13,331 nt of DNA from Fluviibacter sp964387485 (GTDB lineage: Bacteria > Pseudomonadota > Gammaproteobacteria > Burkholderiales > Rhodocyclaceae), in NCBI GenBank assembly GCA_964387485.1, contig CAYLWV010000042.1, forward strand, positions 1 to 13,331. The letters run 5' to 3'. The notes beneath the pieces were generated by a model, which worked only from the letters and a program-made list of their open reading frames with translations, was not told the DNA's origin and made no database searches. The translations under genes and the position numbers were made by a program. The first letter of the stretch is position 1. Every line of letters begins with the position of its first letter. Below, one piece after another: positions 6,208 through 13,331 of the stretch.

Positions 6208-9026
6208 GTGCTGACTCGACGACTGCGGTTATTCGGTTTGGCTTTGGCTGGCGACTTTGCCGGTTTTTTAGCTGGGGCCTTGGCTGCTTTTTTAGCGGCA
6301 GCCGGTTTGGCTTTGGGCGACACCTGCGCCACAGGCTTGGCTTTGGCTTGAGGCTTGGCCTTTGGTTTGGCCGTTGCATTGGATGCTGCAGGCTTGCTAG
6401 CCGCTTGGCCGTTGCCGCCGGATTTTACCGCCTTTGGCTTGCTATTGGGATTGGTGTTCACCTTGGGCTGAGCACGGGACTTCGCATTCGATTTTGCTTT
6501 GGCTTTCGATTTGGGTTGCGCTTCCGGCCTGGCGCTTGTCTTGGGGCGACGACCAAGCGCACGGGATTTTCCGGCGGGCGTCCCGGCATGAGCGGGCGCA
6601 CCACCCTTGCTCTTGCGTGACGGTGCATTGGCCCGCTCTTCTTCCACATCCAGCAGATGTCTTTCCACCGCCACCGGACGGCCGGTTTTGCGGCTGCGCG
6701 CCTGAGCCATTGCATCGCGGTCATTACGGACGGCCTCCGTGCTTTGTACCGCTTCATCCAGTTCGGAGGCGGGCACGAAGTCGATCCGGTTGCTCTCCAG
6801 ATCGGCGCGAACAAGTTTGACGCGCAGTCGATCACCCACACGATATTGCTGTTTGGTGCGCTCGCCGATGAGGCAGTGACGGATCGGATCGTGATGGAAG
6901 TAGTCAGACCCCAGCTCGGAGATATGTACCAGGCCTTCGACATACACCTGATCCAGCGTGACAAACGCACCGAAGGCCGTCACTCCGGAGATGGTGCCGT
7001 CAAAAACTTCACCAATACGATCCTGCATGTAGTAACACTTGAGCCAGGCTTCAACATCGCGTGTGGCTTCGTCTGCACGGCGTTCGGTAGCCGAGCAATG
7101 CAGACCGATTTCTTCCCAGGCGGCTTCGGTGGCCGGCAGCGTGACCTTTTCGAATTTCAGCGCGGTCTTGATGGCGCGATGCACGAGGAGATCGGGATAG
7201 CGGCGGATGGGCGAGGTAAAGTGCGTGTAGTACTCGTACGACAGACCGAAGTGACCGATGTTGTCCGGACTGTAGATGGCCTGTTGCATGGAACGCAACA
7301 GGATAGTCTGCAGAAGCGAGAAGTCCGGGCGTTCACGGATCTGGTCGAGCAGTTTGCCGTAGTCCTTACCGGTGGGTGAATCCCCCCCTTCCAGGCCCAG
7401 ACCAAACTCCTTCATGAAGTCACGCAACGCTTCCAGCTTGGCTGGTGCAGGCGTACCGTGAATACGGAAAAGTCCCGGCTGTTTTTTCTTTTCCAGGAAA
7501 TCAGCAGCACAGACGTTCGCCGCCAGCATGCACTCTTCAATGAGGCGGTGCGCGTCATTACGAATCACGGGTACGATGGCTTCGATCTTGCCCTGGTCGT
7601 TGAAGCGCATCTGGGTTTCGACGGTATCGAAATCAATGGCCCCCCGCTTGAAGCGCGCCGCATGCAGAGCTTTGAACAAGGCGTAGAGGGTGTGCAGCTG
7701 CGGTTGAACGGCCTGATGCACCAGGGTGGTGGGTTGCTGCTCACCGGAGAGCCACGACCACACCTGGTTATAGGTCAGGCGTGCACGCGAGCGGAAGACC
7801 GCGGGATAGAAGCGGTATTGCGTGACTTCACCCTCCGGGTTGATCTGGGCATCGCAGACCATCGCCAGACGATCCACATCCGGATTCAACGAGCATAGCC
7901 CGTTGGAAAGCTTTTCGGGCAGCATGGGGATCACGCGGCGCGGGAAATATACGGAGTTGCCTCGGGCCGTGGCTTCGATATCCAGAGCAGAACCAGGGCG
8001 CACGTAGTGCGATACATCGGCAATGGCGACGACCAGACGCCAGCCTTTGCCTTTGGGCAGGGCTTCGGCAAACACGGCATCATCAAAGTCCTTGGCCGTT
8101 TCGCCATCAATGGTGACGAGCGGCAGATCACGCAGGTCTTCACGCTTACCGAGATCGCCTTCGACAACCACCTCCTCCGGCAGCTTGGCAGCTTCGTTGA
8201 GCACGGCTTTGGGAAACTCGAAGGGTAGATCATGCTTGCGCAGGGCAATTTCAATTTCCATGCCCGGATCGGCATAGTTGCCCAGCACTTCTTTGATGCG
8301 GCCGACGGGCAGCGTGCGTTTGCCGGGCTGCTCCAGAATCTCGGCAACCACCACCTGGCCCGGCTGTACCACCGGTTCGCTGGTTTTAGGTTTGCGCAGA
8401 CGCTTGCCTGGTGCCGCGGCTTCGGTCGAGGTGGATGATGATGGCGCGATGACAATGCGGGTGTGCAGTCGACGATCTTCCGGCACGACATAGCGCACAC
8501 CGTACTCGTCAAACACGCGACCGACGACTTCGCTGTTGGCACGTTCAGTGACTTCAACAATACTGCCTTCCGGGCGGCCTCGACGATCCGTACCGGTCAC
8601 ACGAACCAGCACCCGGTCGCCATGCAGCGCTTTTTCCATCTGCCGGTTGTCGAGGAAGATGTCGGCGCTCTTGTCGCGACCCACCGAGGTTTCCGGACGT
8701 GCGAAACCAAAGCCATCCGGATGCCCTTCAATACGACACGCAATGAGATCGGCCTTGTTCGGCAGGATCAATGCGCCCTTGCGGTTACGCATTAGCTGGC
8801 CTTCGCGCTCCATGGCGCGGATGCGGCGTTCAAAGGCGACGCGCTCATCATCATTGATGGCCAACTTGTTGGCCAGAGCGCTCTCATGCATGGGCTGCGC
8901 GGCCGCTTCCAGCGTCTGCATCATGTATTCGCGCGAGGGCAGCGGGTTTTCATACTTCGCTTTTTCGCGTTCATAAAAAGGATCGAGTCGACGAATTTTT
9001 GCGACTCGTTGAGAATTCTTTGACAT
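6204..9026 (-). CDS. rnr: Ribonuclease R with long basic tail
   Basis: A 940-residue 3'-to-5' exoribonuclease of the RNase II/RNB family that degrades structured RNA, including rRNA and mRNA fragments. Order of parts: N-terminal helix-turn-helix region (about 30-90), cold-shock domains (about 95-265), the RNB domain with IDGETAKDFDDAV (306-318; metal-binding Asp 307, 313, 315, 316) and HFTSPIRRYPDLLVHRA (602-618), and an S1 domain (about 672-752). A low-complexity Lys/Ala/Pro tail covers the last ~140 residues, longer than the roughly 80-residue basic tail of the E. coli enzyme (813 in all). A Ser/Thr-rich linker (195-222) interrupts the second cold-shock domain. I chose the ATG at 9026 (MSKNSQRVAKIRR) because the in-frame start at 9092 would lie inside the tRNA-Leu gene. 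The Shine-Dalgarno is weak (GGAAAA). The stop overlaps rlmB by 4 bases. Confidence 0.95.
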   Translation of the reverse strand: MSKNSQRVAKIRRLDPFYEREKAKYENPLPSREYMMQTLEAAAQPMHESALANKLAINDDERVAFERRIRAMEREGQLMRNRKGALILPNKADLIACRIEGHPDGFGFARPETSVGRDKSADIFLDNRQMEKALHGDRVLVRVTGTDRRGRPEGSIVEVTERANSEVVGRVFDEYGVRYVVPEDRRLHTRIVIAPSSSTSTEAAAPGKRLRKPKTSEPVVQPGQVVVAEILEQPGKRTLPVGRIKEVLGNYADPGMEIEIALRKHDLPFEFPKAVLNEAAKLPEEVVVEGDLGKREDLRDLPLVTIDGETAKDFDDAVFAEALPKGKGWRLVVAIADVSHYVRPGSALDIEATARGNSVYFPRRVIPMLPEKLSNGLCSLNPDVDRLAMVCDAQINPEGEVTQYRFYPAVFRSRARLTYNQVWSWLSGEQQPTTLVHQAVQPQLHTLYALFKALHAARFKRGAIDFDTVETQMRFNDQGKIEAIVPVIRNDAHRLIEECMLAANVCAADFLEKKKQPGLFRIHGTPAPAKLEALRDFMKEFGLGLEGGDSPTGKDYGKLLDQIRERPDFSLLQTILLRSMQQAIYSPDNIGHFGLSYEYYTHFTSPIRRYPDLLVHRAIKTALKFEKVTLPATEAAWEEIGLHCSATERRADEATRDVEAWLKCYYMQDRIGEVFDGTISGVTAFGAFVTLDQVYVEGLVHISELGSDYFHHDPIRHCLIGERTKQQYRVGDRLRVKLVRADLESNRIDFVPASELDEAVQSTEAVRNDRDAMAQARSRKTGRPVAVERHLLDVEEERANAPSRKSKGGAPAHAGTPAGKSRALGRRPKTSARPEAQPKSKAKAKSNAKSRAQPKVNTNPNSKPKAVKSGGNGQAASKPAASNATAKPKAKPQAKAKPVAQVSPKAKPAAAKKAAKAPAKKPAKSPAKAKPNNRSRRVST

Positions 9027-9047
9027 TTTTCTGTTTTCCACTATAAT
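9020..9047 (+). promoter_or_regulatory. Consensus sigma-70 promoter of tRNA-Leu
   Basis: TTGACA (9020-9025) and TATAAT (9042-9047) are both perfect consensus hexamers, separated by 16 bases. Transcription would begin near 9054, about 10 bases before the mature tRNA, leaving a short leader for RNase P. The stretch after the -10 box (TTCATT) is AT-rich, unlike the GC-rich discriminators of stringently controlled stable-RNA promoters. The -35 box overlaps the rnr start codon on the other strand (9024-9026). Confidence 0.88.
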
Positions 9048-9064
9048 TTCATTTCTTCGCACCT

Positions 9065-9149
<85 letters not shown>

Positions 9150-9162
9150 ACGAAAAACATTG

Positions 9163-9185
9163 AACCCGCCCTGCGCGGGTTTTTT
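9163..9185 (+). terminator. Intrinsic terminator of tRNA-Leu
   Basis: AACCCGC (9163-9169) and GCGGGTT (9175-9181) form a perfect 7-bp stem around the loop CCTGC, and a run of six T (9180-9185) follows directly. This is a textbook rho-independent terminator 14 bases after the tRNA CCA end. Read on the minus strand the same stem is followed, five bases on, by five T, so it may also catch transcripts coming from purA. Confidence 0.9.
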
Positions 9186-9298
9186 GTTGCCTGTTAATGG
9201 GTGTCGCTTGTTGCGCTTGATGACACGATAAGTCGTCCGCCCTAAGTGGGGCCACGCCTCCTGAAAACAAGCCAAAGGACAATACAACCGTCTCAAAG

Positions 9299-9326
9299 CA
9301 TTGAGCCCGCTTCTGCGGGCTCAATG
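9299..9326 (-). terminator. Hairpin at the end of purA, probable terminator
   Basis: CATTGAGCCCGC and GCGGGCTCAATG form a perfect 12-bp stem with a 4-base loop, starting 14 bases beyond the purA stop on the minus strand. The stem is strong, but only three T follow it (CTTTGAG), so termination may be incomplete or the hairpin may mainly protect the 3' end of the mRNA. Between it and the tRNA terminator (9187-9298) I see no gene and no other clear element. Confidence 0.6.
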
Positions 9327-9340
9327 TCATTCGATCAAAC

Positions 9341-10648
9341 TCAGGCAAACGGGTGAACACGAACAATCGTTTCATCTCGCTCGGGACCGGTGGAGACAAT
9401 CGCCACCGGCACACCGGTCACCTGCTCCAACCGCTCCAGATAATTCCGGGCCGCCTGCGGCAGATCTTCCCAGCGTTTGACGCCAAAGGTCGTGTCGGTC
9501 CAGCCCGGCATCGATTCGTAGATCGGCTCACAACGGGCGACATCATCCGCACCCAGCGGCAACAGATCAAGGATCTGGCCATCGAGCCTGTAGCCGGTGC
9601 AGATCTTCAGTTCTTCGATACCGTCGAGTACATCCAGCTTGGTGATACACAGACCGGTCAGGCCGTTGATCATGGCCGAACGGCGCATGGCAGCGGCATC
9701 GTACCAGCCGCAACGACGCTTGCGGCCCGTCACGGTACCGAACTCACGACCGACCGTCGACATCTGGTGCCCCGGCGTGCCTTCGGTGTCGATATCCAGT
9801 TCACTCGGAAACGGACCACCACCCACACGCGTGGTGTAGGCCTTGGTGATACCGAGGATGTAATGCAGCATGCCCGGACCCACGCCACTACCGGCCGAGG
9901 CCTGACCCGCGACGCAGTTGGACGAGGTGACGAACGGATAGGTACCGTGGTCGATATCGAGCAACGTGCCCTGTGCACCTTCGAACAGCAGGTTCTGACC
10001 AGCCTTGTTGGCAGCATACAATGCAGCAGAGACATCACCAACCATTGGCTTGATCTGCTCGGCATCGGCCAGCGCCTGGGCCAAAATAGTGGCATGATCC
10101 AGCGGCTCGGCACCCAGATACTGGGTCAGCACGAAGTTGTGATAATCGAGCAGCTCCTTGAGCTTGGCGGACAGCGTTTCCGGATGGAACAGGTCATACA
10201 CACGCAATGCACGACGCGCGACTTTGTCTTCATAGGTCGGGCCGATACCTTTGCCGGTTGTTCCGATTTTGGTATCGCTGCAACGCTTGGCTTCACGGGC
10301 ACGATCCAGCGCCGCGTGATACGGCAGAATGACCGGGCAACCCGGGCTGATGGTCAGACGACCACGAACCTTGAGGCCATCGGCTTCGAGCGTGGCGATT
10401 TCGCTGAGCAGGTGATGCACATCGAGCACAACACCGTTGCCGATGAAGCAGTGCACGCCATCGCGCACAATGCCTGATGGTACGAGGTTGAGCTTATATT
10501 CCTTGTCACCGATGACCAGCGTGTGGCCGGCATTATGGCCGCCCTGAAAGCGGACAACACCGCCCGCATTATCGGTGAGCCAATCAACGATCTTGCCCTT
10601 ACCTTCGTCACCCCACTGGGTACCGACCACTACAATATTTTTAGCCAT
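9341..10648 (-). CDS. purA: Adenylosuccinate synthetase
   Basis: A 435-residue cytoplasmic enzyme, the normal family length. It joins IMP and aspartate with GTP to form adenylosuccinate, the first committed step to AMP. The phosphate-binding loop QWGDEGKGK covers residues 11-19, with the catalytic Asp at 14, and NAGHT (39-43) carries the catalytic His42. GTTGKGIGPTYEDK, the EGAQGTLLDIDHGTYPFVTSS block and GVGPGMLHYILGITKAYTTR are all intact, as are the late GPERDETI residues near the end. The start MAKNIVVVGTQWGDEGKGK aligns with the family. There is no convincing Shine-Dalgarno before it (AGACGTAACGT). It lies 55 bases after hisZ in the same direction and is probably read from the same operon. 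Confidence 0.98.
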   Translation of the reverse strand: MAKNIVVVGTQWGDEGKGKIVDWLTDNAGGVVRFQGGHNAGHTLVIGDKEYKLNLVPSGIVRDGVHCFIGNGVVLDVHHLLSEIATLEADGLKVRGRLTISPGCPVILPYHAALDRAREAKRCSDTKIGTTGKGIGPTYEDKVARRALRVYDLFHPETLSAKLKELLDYHNFVLTQYLGAEPLDHATILAQALADAEQIKPMVGDVSAALYAANKAGQNLLFEGAQGTLLDIDHGTYPFVTSSNCVAGQASAGSGVGPGMLHYILGITKAYTTRVGGGPFPSELDIDTEGTPGHQMSTVGREFGTVTGRKRRCGWYDAAAMRRSAMINGLTGLCITKLDVLDGIEELKICTGYRLDGQILDLLPLGADDVARCEPIYESMPGWTDTTFGVKRWEDLPQAARNYLERLEQVTGVPVAIVSTGPERDETIVRVHPFA

Positions 10649-10695
10649 ACGTTACGTCTGTTCTAAAAGAAATGAATCAAAAAACACACCGGATC

Positions 10696-10718
10696 CTCCA
10701 GCCTTAGCAGGCCTGGAG
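10696..10718 (-). terminator. Hairpin spanning the hisZ stop codon, possible attenuator
   Basis: CTCCAG-CCT and AGG-C-CTGGAG form a nine-pair stem with one bulged base and a 4-base loop. The hisZ stop codon (10704-10706) lies in the loop-proximal part. On the minus strand six T (10679-10684) follow, but 11 bases after the stem, too far for a standard intrinsic terminator. It could cause partial termination before purA or pause RNA polymerase. Confidence 0.3.
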
Positions 10719-11897
10719 CACCCACTTACCCTGAATTTGAATGAGTTCGCGGTCACAGATGGTGCCACTATAGACGATCTGTGCCTGTCCGGCGCTCTGA
10801 CGGGCTTCACCGGGCAACGCGTCAACCACACACTCGCCACGCTCACGCAGCAGGTTGATGGCTTGCGCACGAGCCTGACGCGCCTCATCGGTGGCATCAG
10901 CCGCCAATGCGGGGGCAAAGACTGCCGCCTGAGGTACCGGCAGACTGGCGAGGCGGCACAGCTCACGGATATCGAGCGAAAATCCGGTGGCCGGCCGGGC
11001 CCGGCCAAAGGCCGCACCGATGCCATCATAACGACCACCCAGCACCATGGCGGCGCTATGCCCCTGGCAGTATGCGGCGAAGACGATGCCGCTATGGTAG
11101 TGGTAACCACGCAGGTCCGAGAGATCGAAATACAACGGCAGATCCGGCGCCTGCTGTAGCAGCGCCTGCAGATCATCCAGTGCCTTGTGAATGGCCGGCA
11201 CCTTGGGCAAGGCTTCGCGGGCCTTGTCGAGCACCGTGTGATCGCCGTACAGACGTGGCAGGGCCAGCATGGCGGCACGCAGTTCCGGACGCCATTCAGC
11301 GGTTTCCTGCTCCAGCGCGGGTACATCCTTGCGCTGCAGAAGTTTGAAGAAGTGCTCTTCCCCTTCGCCGGAAACTCCCGCCAGGGTCATGAGTGTACGG
11401 AAGATACCCATGTGGCCGAGATCAATGCGGGCAGCCGGGGCCCCCGCGGCCTGCAGCGTGGCGGCTGCCAGGCGCACAACTTCCAGATCCGCCGACAGAT
11501 CGGCATAACCATAGAGTTCGGCACCGAGCTGGAAGGGCTCGCGGCTGGCCTGCATATCCGCCGGCTGCGCATGCAGTACGCTATGGCAATAGCAGAGGCG
11601 CACAACACCGGGACGGTTGAGTAGATGCGCATCGATCCGAGCAACCTGGGCCGTCATGTCGGCACGCACGCCGAGCATGCGACCGGAATCCTGATCCACC
11701 AGTTTGAACGTGCGCAGCGCCAGATCACGACCAGCACCGGTCAACAATGACTCGAGATACTCAATCAGCGGTGGCTGCACCAGCTCATAGCCATGGGTAC
11801 GATACAGGTCGAGCAAACGGCGACGCAGGACTTCCAGACGCGCGGCCTCGTCGGGCAACGCATCGGCAACAGATTCAGGCAACAACCACTTCATCAT
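10704..11897 (-). CDS. hisZ: ATP phosphoribosyltransferase regulatory subunit
   Basis: A 397-residue paralogue of histidyl-tRNA synthetase that lacks tRNA-charging activity. It forms a hetero-octamer with short-form HisG, catalyst of the first histidine biosynthesis step, and gives it histidine feedback control. Class II synthetase features are visible: motif 2 region REPFQLGAELYG (119-130), the histidine-site equivalent RGYHYHSGIVFAAY (263-276, where true synthetases have a form like RGLDYYTG), and motif 3 region LGGRYDGIGAAFG (286-298) plus ATGFSLDI (303-310). The C-terminal ~80 residues do not look like the HisRS anticodon-binding domain, which argues against HisS. The start overlaps the DUF2065 stop (ATGA) and no Shine-Dalgarno is seen, so translation is probably coupled. 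A second ATG follows at once, so the start may be one codon later. Short HisG must be encoded elsewhere. Confidence 0.95.
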   Translation of the reverse strand: MMKWLLPESVADALPDEAARLEVLRRRLLDLYRTHGYELVQPPLIEYLESLLTGAGRDLALRTFKLVDQDSGRMLGVRADMTAQVARIDAHLLNRPGVVRLCYCHSVLHAQPADMQASREPFQLGAELYGYADLSADLEVVRLAAATLQAAGAPAARIDLGHMGIFRTLMTLAGVSGEGEEHFFKLLQRKDVPALEQETAEWRPELRAAMLALPRLYGDHTVLDKAREALPKVPAIHKALDDLQALLQQAPDLPLYFDLSDLRGYHYHSGIVFAAYCQGHSAAMVLGGRYDGIGAAFGRARPATGFSLDIRELCRLASLPVPQAAVFAPALAADATDEARQARAQAINLLRERGECVVDALPGEARQSAGQAQIVYSGTICDRELIQIQGKWVLQAC

Positions 11898-12088
11898 GAT
11901 GTTTGACGCAATACAGTAAGAATAAGCACACCCGCCAGCATGGCGGTTAATCCCAGAAAACGGATCTGACCGTCACGCAGCTGAAGCATGCGTTCGAAGG
12001 TTTCCCGCCACATGCGCGGCGAAATGAATGGGAGCATACCCTCAAAAACGAGCATCAGGGCAATCGCCAACCAGATCGTGTCGTTCAT
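11894..12088 (-). CDS. DUF2065 small inner-membrane protein
   Basis: A 64-residue protein of the DUF2065 family (E. coli YjeT type). It has two hydrophobic segments (about residues 4-21 and 43-60) joined by the conserved basic loop ISPRMWRETFERMLQL. The family is repeatedly found directly after hflC, as here. Its function is unknown to me, and membrane location next to HflK/HflC suggests some link to that complex. GGAAG at 12095-12099, six bases before the ATG, supports the start. The gene is 17 bases after hflC and overlaps hisZ by 4 bases. Confidence 0.9.
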   Translation of the reverse strand: MNDTIWLAIALMLVFEGMLPFISPRMWRETFERMLQLRDGQIRFLGLTAMLAGVLILTVLRQTS

Positions 12089-12105
12089 AGATATCTTCCG
12101 GCGGT

Positions 12106-12972
12106 TTACTGGGCAGGCGCTGCAGTGGATACGGCAGGCTCGGCAGGTGCAGCGACCGCCGTGTCGGTGAGCAACCCCCGGAAGGCCTCCGGTTGACCAT
12201 ATTGTCGGGCGTATGCTCCCACCAGACGCGCGTCGGCGGCCTGACGCTGCTGCTGAGCCTGACGATAGGCATCGGTCAGCACGCGCTCACGCTGCTGCGT
12301 CTGCAGAGCAACCAGTTGCCGCTCATCGGCGGCAAGGCCCTTGACGAGTTGTTGCTCGGATTGACGGCGGGCAGCGCTCATGCGTTGATACACCTTATCG
12401 TTGAAAGTGTCTGAAAAACCGGTCTGACGAATCCCCACCTGCGCCGCCACGATGCCCAGTGGCTCGATCTGTGCATTGAACGCTGTCAGCCACTGCGCCT
12501 GTAGCGCGGCAGGCCAGGCACCATCCATATTGCCGGCAGACTGTGCCAGCACAATGGGTTCGAGCGTGGCCTTCAAGGCACTGAAAATACGTTCTTCAAT
12601 GCCATTTTTACCGGCAGCCGTCGCGACATTGAAACGCTGCGGGTCATTGACGCGCCAGACGGCCCAGCCGGCCAACTGCAGGGTTTGCTGATCCTCTGTC
12701 ACATAGGCTTGCGGCGCCCCCTGCTCAGCGGTCTGCCAGCGGGTATCCACCAACCAGACACGCTCCACAAAAGGCAGGCGGGCATAAATACCGGGCTCAC
12801 TGATCACGCGCACCGGGCCATCGGCACCGGCACGGACCACGATACCGACCTGCCCCGACTCAACGACGACCATGGAGAAAATCCCCATCAGCGCCGCCAG
12901 CGTCAGGGCGACTGCGCCCAAACGGCCTGCCGACAGACGACGCGCTCCCGGTATGCGGTTCTGGTCTGTCAT
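12106..12972 (-). CDS. hflC: HflC-like SPFH (band 7) membrane protein
   Basis: A 288-residue SPFH/prohibitin-type protein. In E. coli, HflC and HflK form a large cage around the FtsH protease and restrain it. Here one N-terminal anchor (about 18-38) precedes VESGQVGIVVRAG and VISEPGIYARLPFVERVWLVDTR (split as 56-66 and 67-78), the best HflC matches. The middle (PLGIVAAQVGIRQTGFSDT, 171-189; VYQRMSAARRQSEQQL) keeps the SPFH pattern. The region after it is Gln/Ala/Arg-rich, likely coiled coil, and lacks the GEGDAEA-type block common in HflC. The protein ends in a low-complexity Ala/Pro tail (272-288). It is thus more diverged than its neighbours. GGAG at 12979-12982 supports the start. It overlaps hflK by 4 bases (ATGA). 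Position between hflK and DUF2065-hisZ supports the name; another SPFH subfamily is possible. Confidence 0.8.
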   Translation of the reverse strand: MTDQNRIPGARRLSAGRLGAVALTLAALMGIFSMVVVESGQVGIVVRAGADGPVRVISEPGIYARLPFVERVWLVDTRWQTAEQGAPQAYVTEDQQTLQLAGWAVWRVNDPQRFNVATAAGKNGIEERIFSALKATLEPIVLAQSAGNMDGAWPAALQAQWLTAFNAQIEPLGIVAAQVGIRQTGFSDTFNDKVYQRMSAARRQSEQQLVKGLAADERQLVALQTQQRERVLTDAYRQAQQQRQAADARLVGAYARQYGQPEAFRGLLTDTAVAAPAEPAVSTAAPAQ

Positions 12973-13331
12973 GAACCACTCCCCGGGCGCTCTACCCGTT
13001 CACGATTGCGCATAAGGTCGCGGTCACGCCATTCGCCTGAAGCCGACGGTGTAGACGCCGTAGCCCCCGCTGCCGAAGGCTTGGCATCTGCTCTTGCCCG
13101 ATTCGCCACACTCGCGGCGTCGGTACGCGCCAGAAGATCCGCGTTGCTTTCAAAGAGCAACGGAAACTGCTGGCGTAGCGACTGATTGAGCGCACGGACA
13201 TCGCCTTTGGCGGTCGATAGATCAGCCGGTGCGCCAGCATTCAAATGGTTCACTGCGTTATCGATGGCTTCGCCGTAGGCCAGGCTATTGTTCTGGAGCT
13301 GATTGGCCAGCTTGTGGGCTTTGATCAGACC
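12969..13331 (-). CDS. hflK: HflK-like protein, C-terminal part
   Basis: The frame stays open to the window edge, so only the last 120 residues are seen; the true start lies outside. An internal GTG at 13253 is not the start, since in-frame codons continue upstream (GLIKAHKLANQLQNNSLAYG at the edge). The visible part has a helical, Asn/Gln-rich stretch, then KGDVRALNQSLRQQFPLLF, an Ala/Ser/Pro-rich spacer, and a charged end, GEWRDRDLMRNRERVERPG. The Arg/Asp-rich ending resembles HflK proteins of Burkholderiales. The usual HflK block before it (a TRERMYL-like segment) is not recognisable. The name rests mainly on its place directly before hflC, with a 4-base ATGA overlap. No SPFH domain is visible in this fragment. 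Confidence 0.55.
   Translation of the reverse strand, partial: GLIKAHKLANQLQNNSLAYGEAIDNAVNHLNAGAPADLSTAKGDVRALNQSLRQQFPLLFESNADLLARTDAASVANRARADAKPSAAGATASTPSASGEWRDRDLMRNRERVERPGSGS

Noticed and set aside
9187..9298. A small gene or RNA in the 112 bases between the two hairpins
   Set aside because: No start with a ribosome binding site, no family motif and only a 5-bp GTGTC/GACAC stem were found.
9353..10477. A 374-residue plus-strand frame opposite purA
   Set aside because: It is a shadow of the purA codon pattern. It has no domain resemblance and purA on the other strand is certain.

Overview
The window is 13.3 kb of gene-dense bacterial chromosome of moderately high GC. It looks like a betaproteobacterium of the order Burkholderiales, perhaps near Alcaligenaceae. 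The clues are the order hflK-hflC-DUF2065-hisZ-purA, followed by a tRNA-Leu and rnr-rlmB, and a sulfate-assimilation cluster with a DUF934 gene and an APS-type CysH. The taxon is an inference from gene content and order, not from a marker search. No mobile element, CRISPR array or phage gene is visible.

Region 1 (1-5431, plus strand) is assimilatory sulfate reduction: the C-terminus of a siroheme sulfite/nitrite reductase, DUF934, cysH (adenylylsulfate reductase with the Fe-S cysteines), cysD and cysN (ATP sulfurylase). Together they take sulfate to APS, sulfite and sulfide. No APS kinase (cysC) is present in the window, which fits a CysH that uses APS directly. Nine bases after cysN comes a membrane protein fused to a spermidine-synthase-like domain that lacks an expected catalytic residue.

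Region 2 (5464-9026, minus strand) is rnr (RNase R, with a very long Lys/Ala/Pro-rich tail) overlapping rlmB (23S rRNA 2'-O-methyltransferase) by 4 bases. Both act on RNA or ribosomes.

Region 3 (about 9020-9340) is a plus-strand tRNA-Leu(CAG) gene. It has a perfect-consensus sigma-70 promoter whose -35 box overlaps the rnr start codon, and a strong intrinsic terminator. A second, related 12-bp hairpin lies at the end of purA.

Region 4 (9341-13331, minus strand) runs in transcription order: hflK-like C-terminus (cut by the window edge), hflC-like, DUF2065, hisZ and purA. The first four are joined by 4-base overlaps or a 17-base gap, so they are probably one operon. purA follows hisZ after 55 bases that contain a hairpin. 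HisZ implies a short-form HisG elsewhere in the genome.

Most of the window is conserved core metabolism. The parts least explained by known families are the divergent HflK/HflC-like pair and the spermidine-synthase-like membrane fusion.
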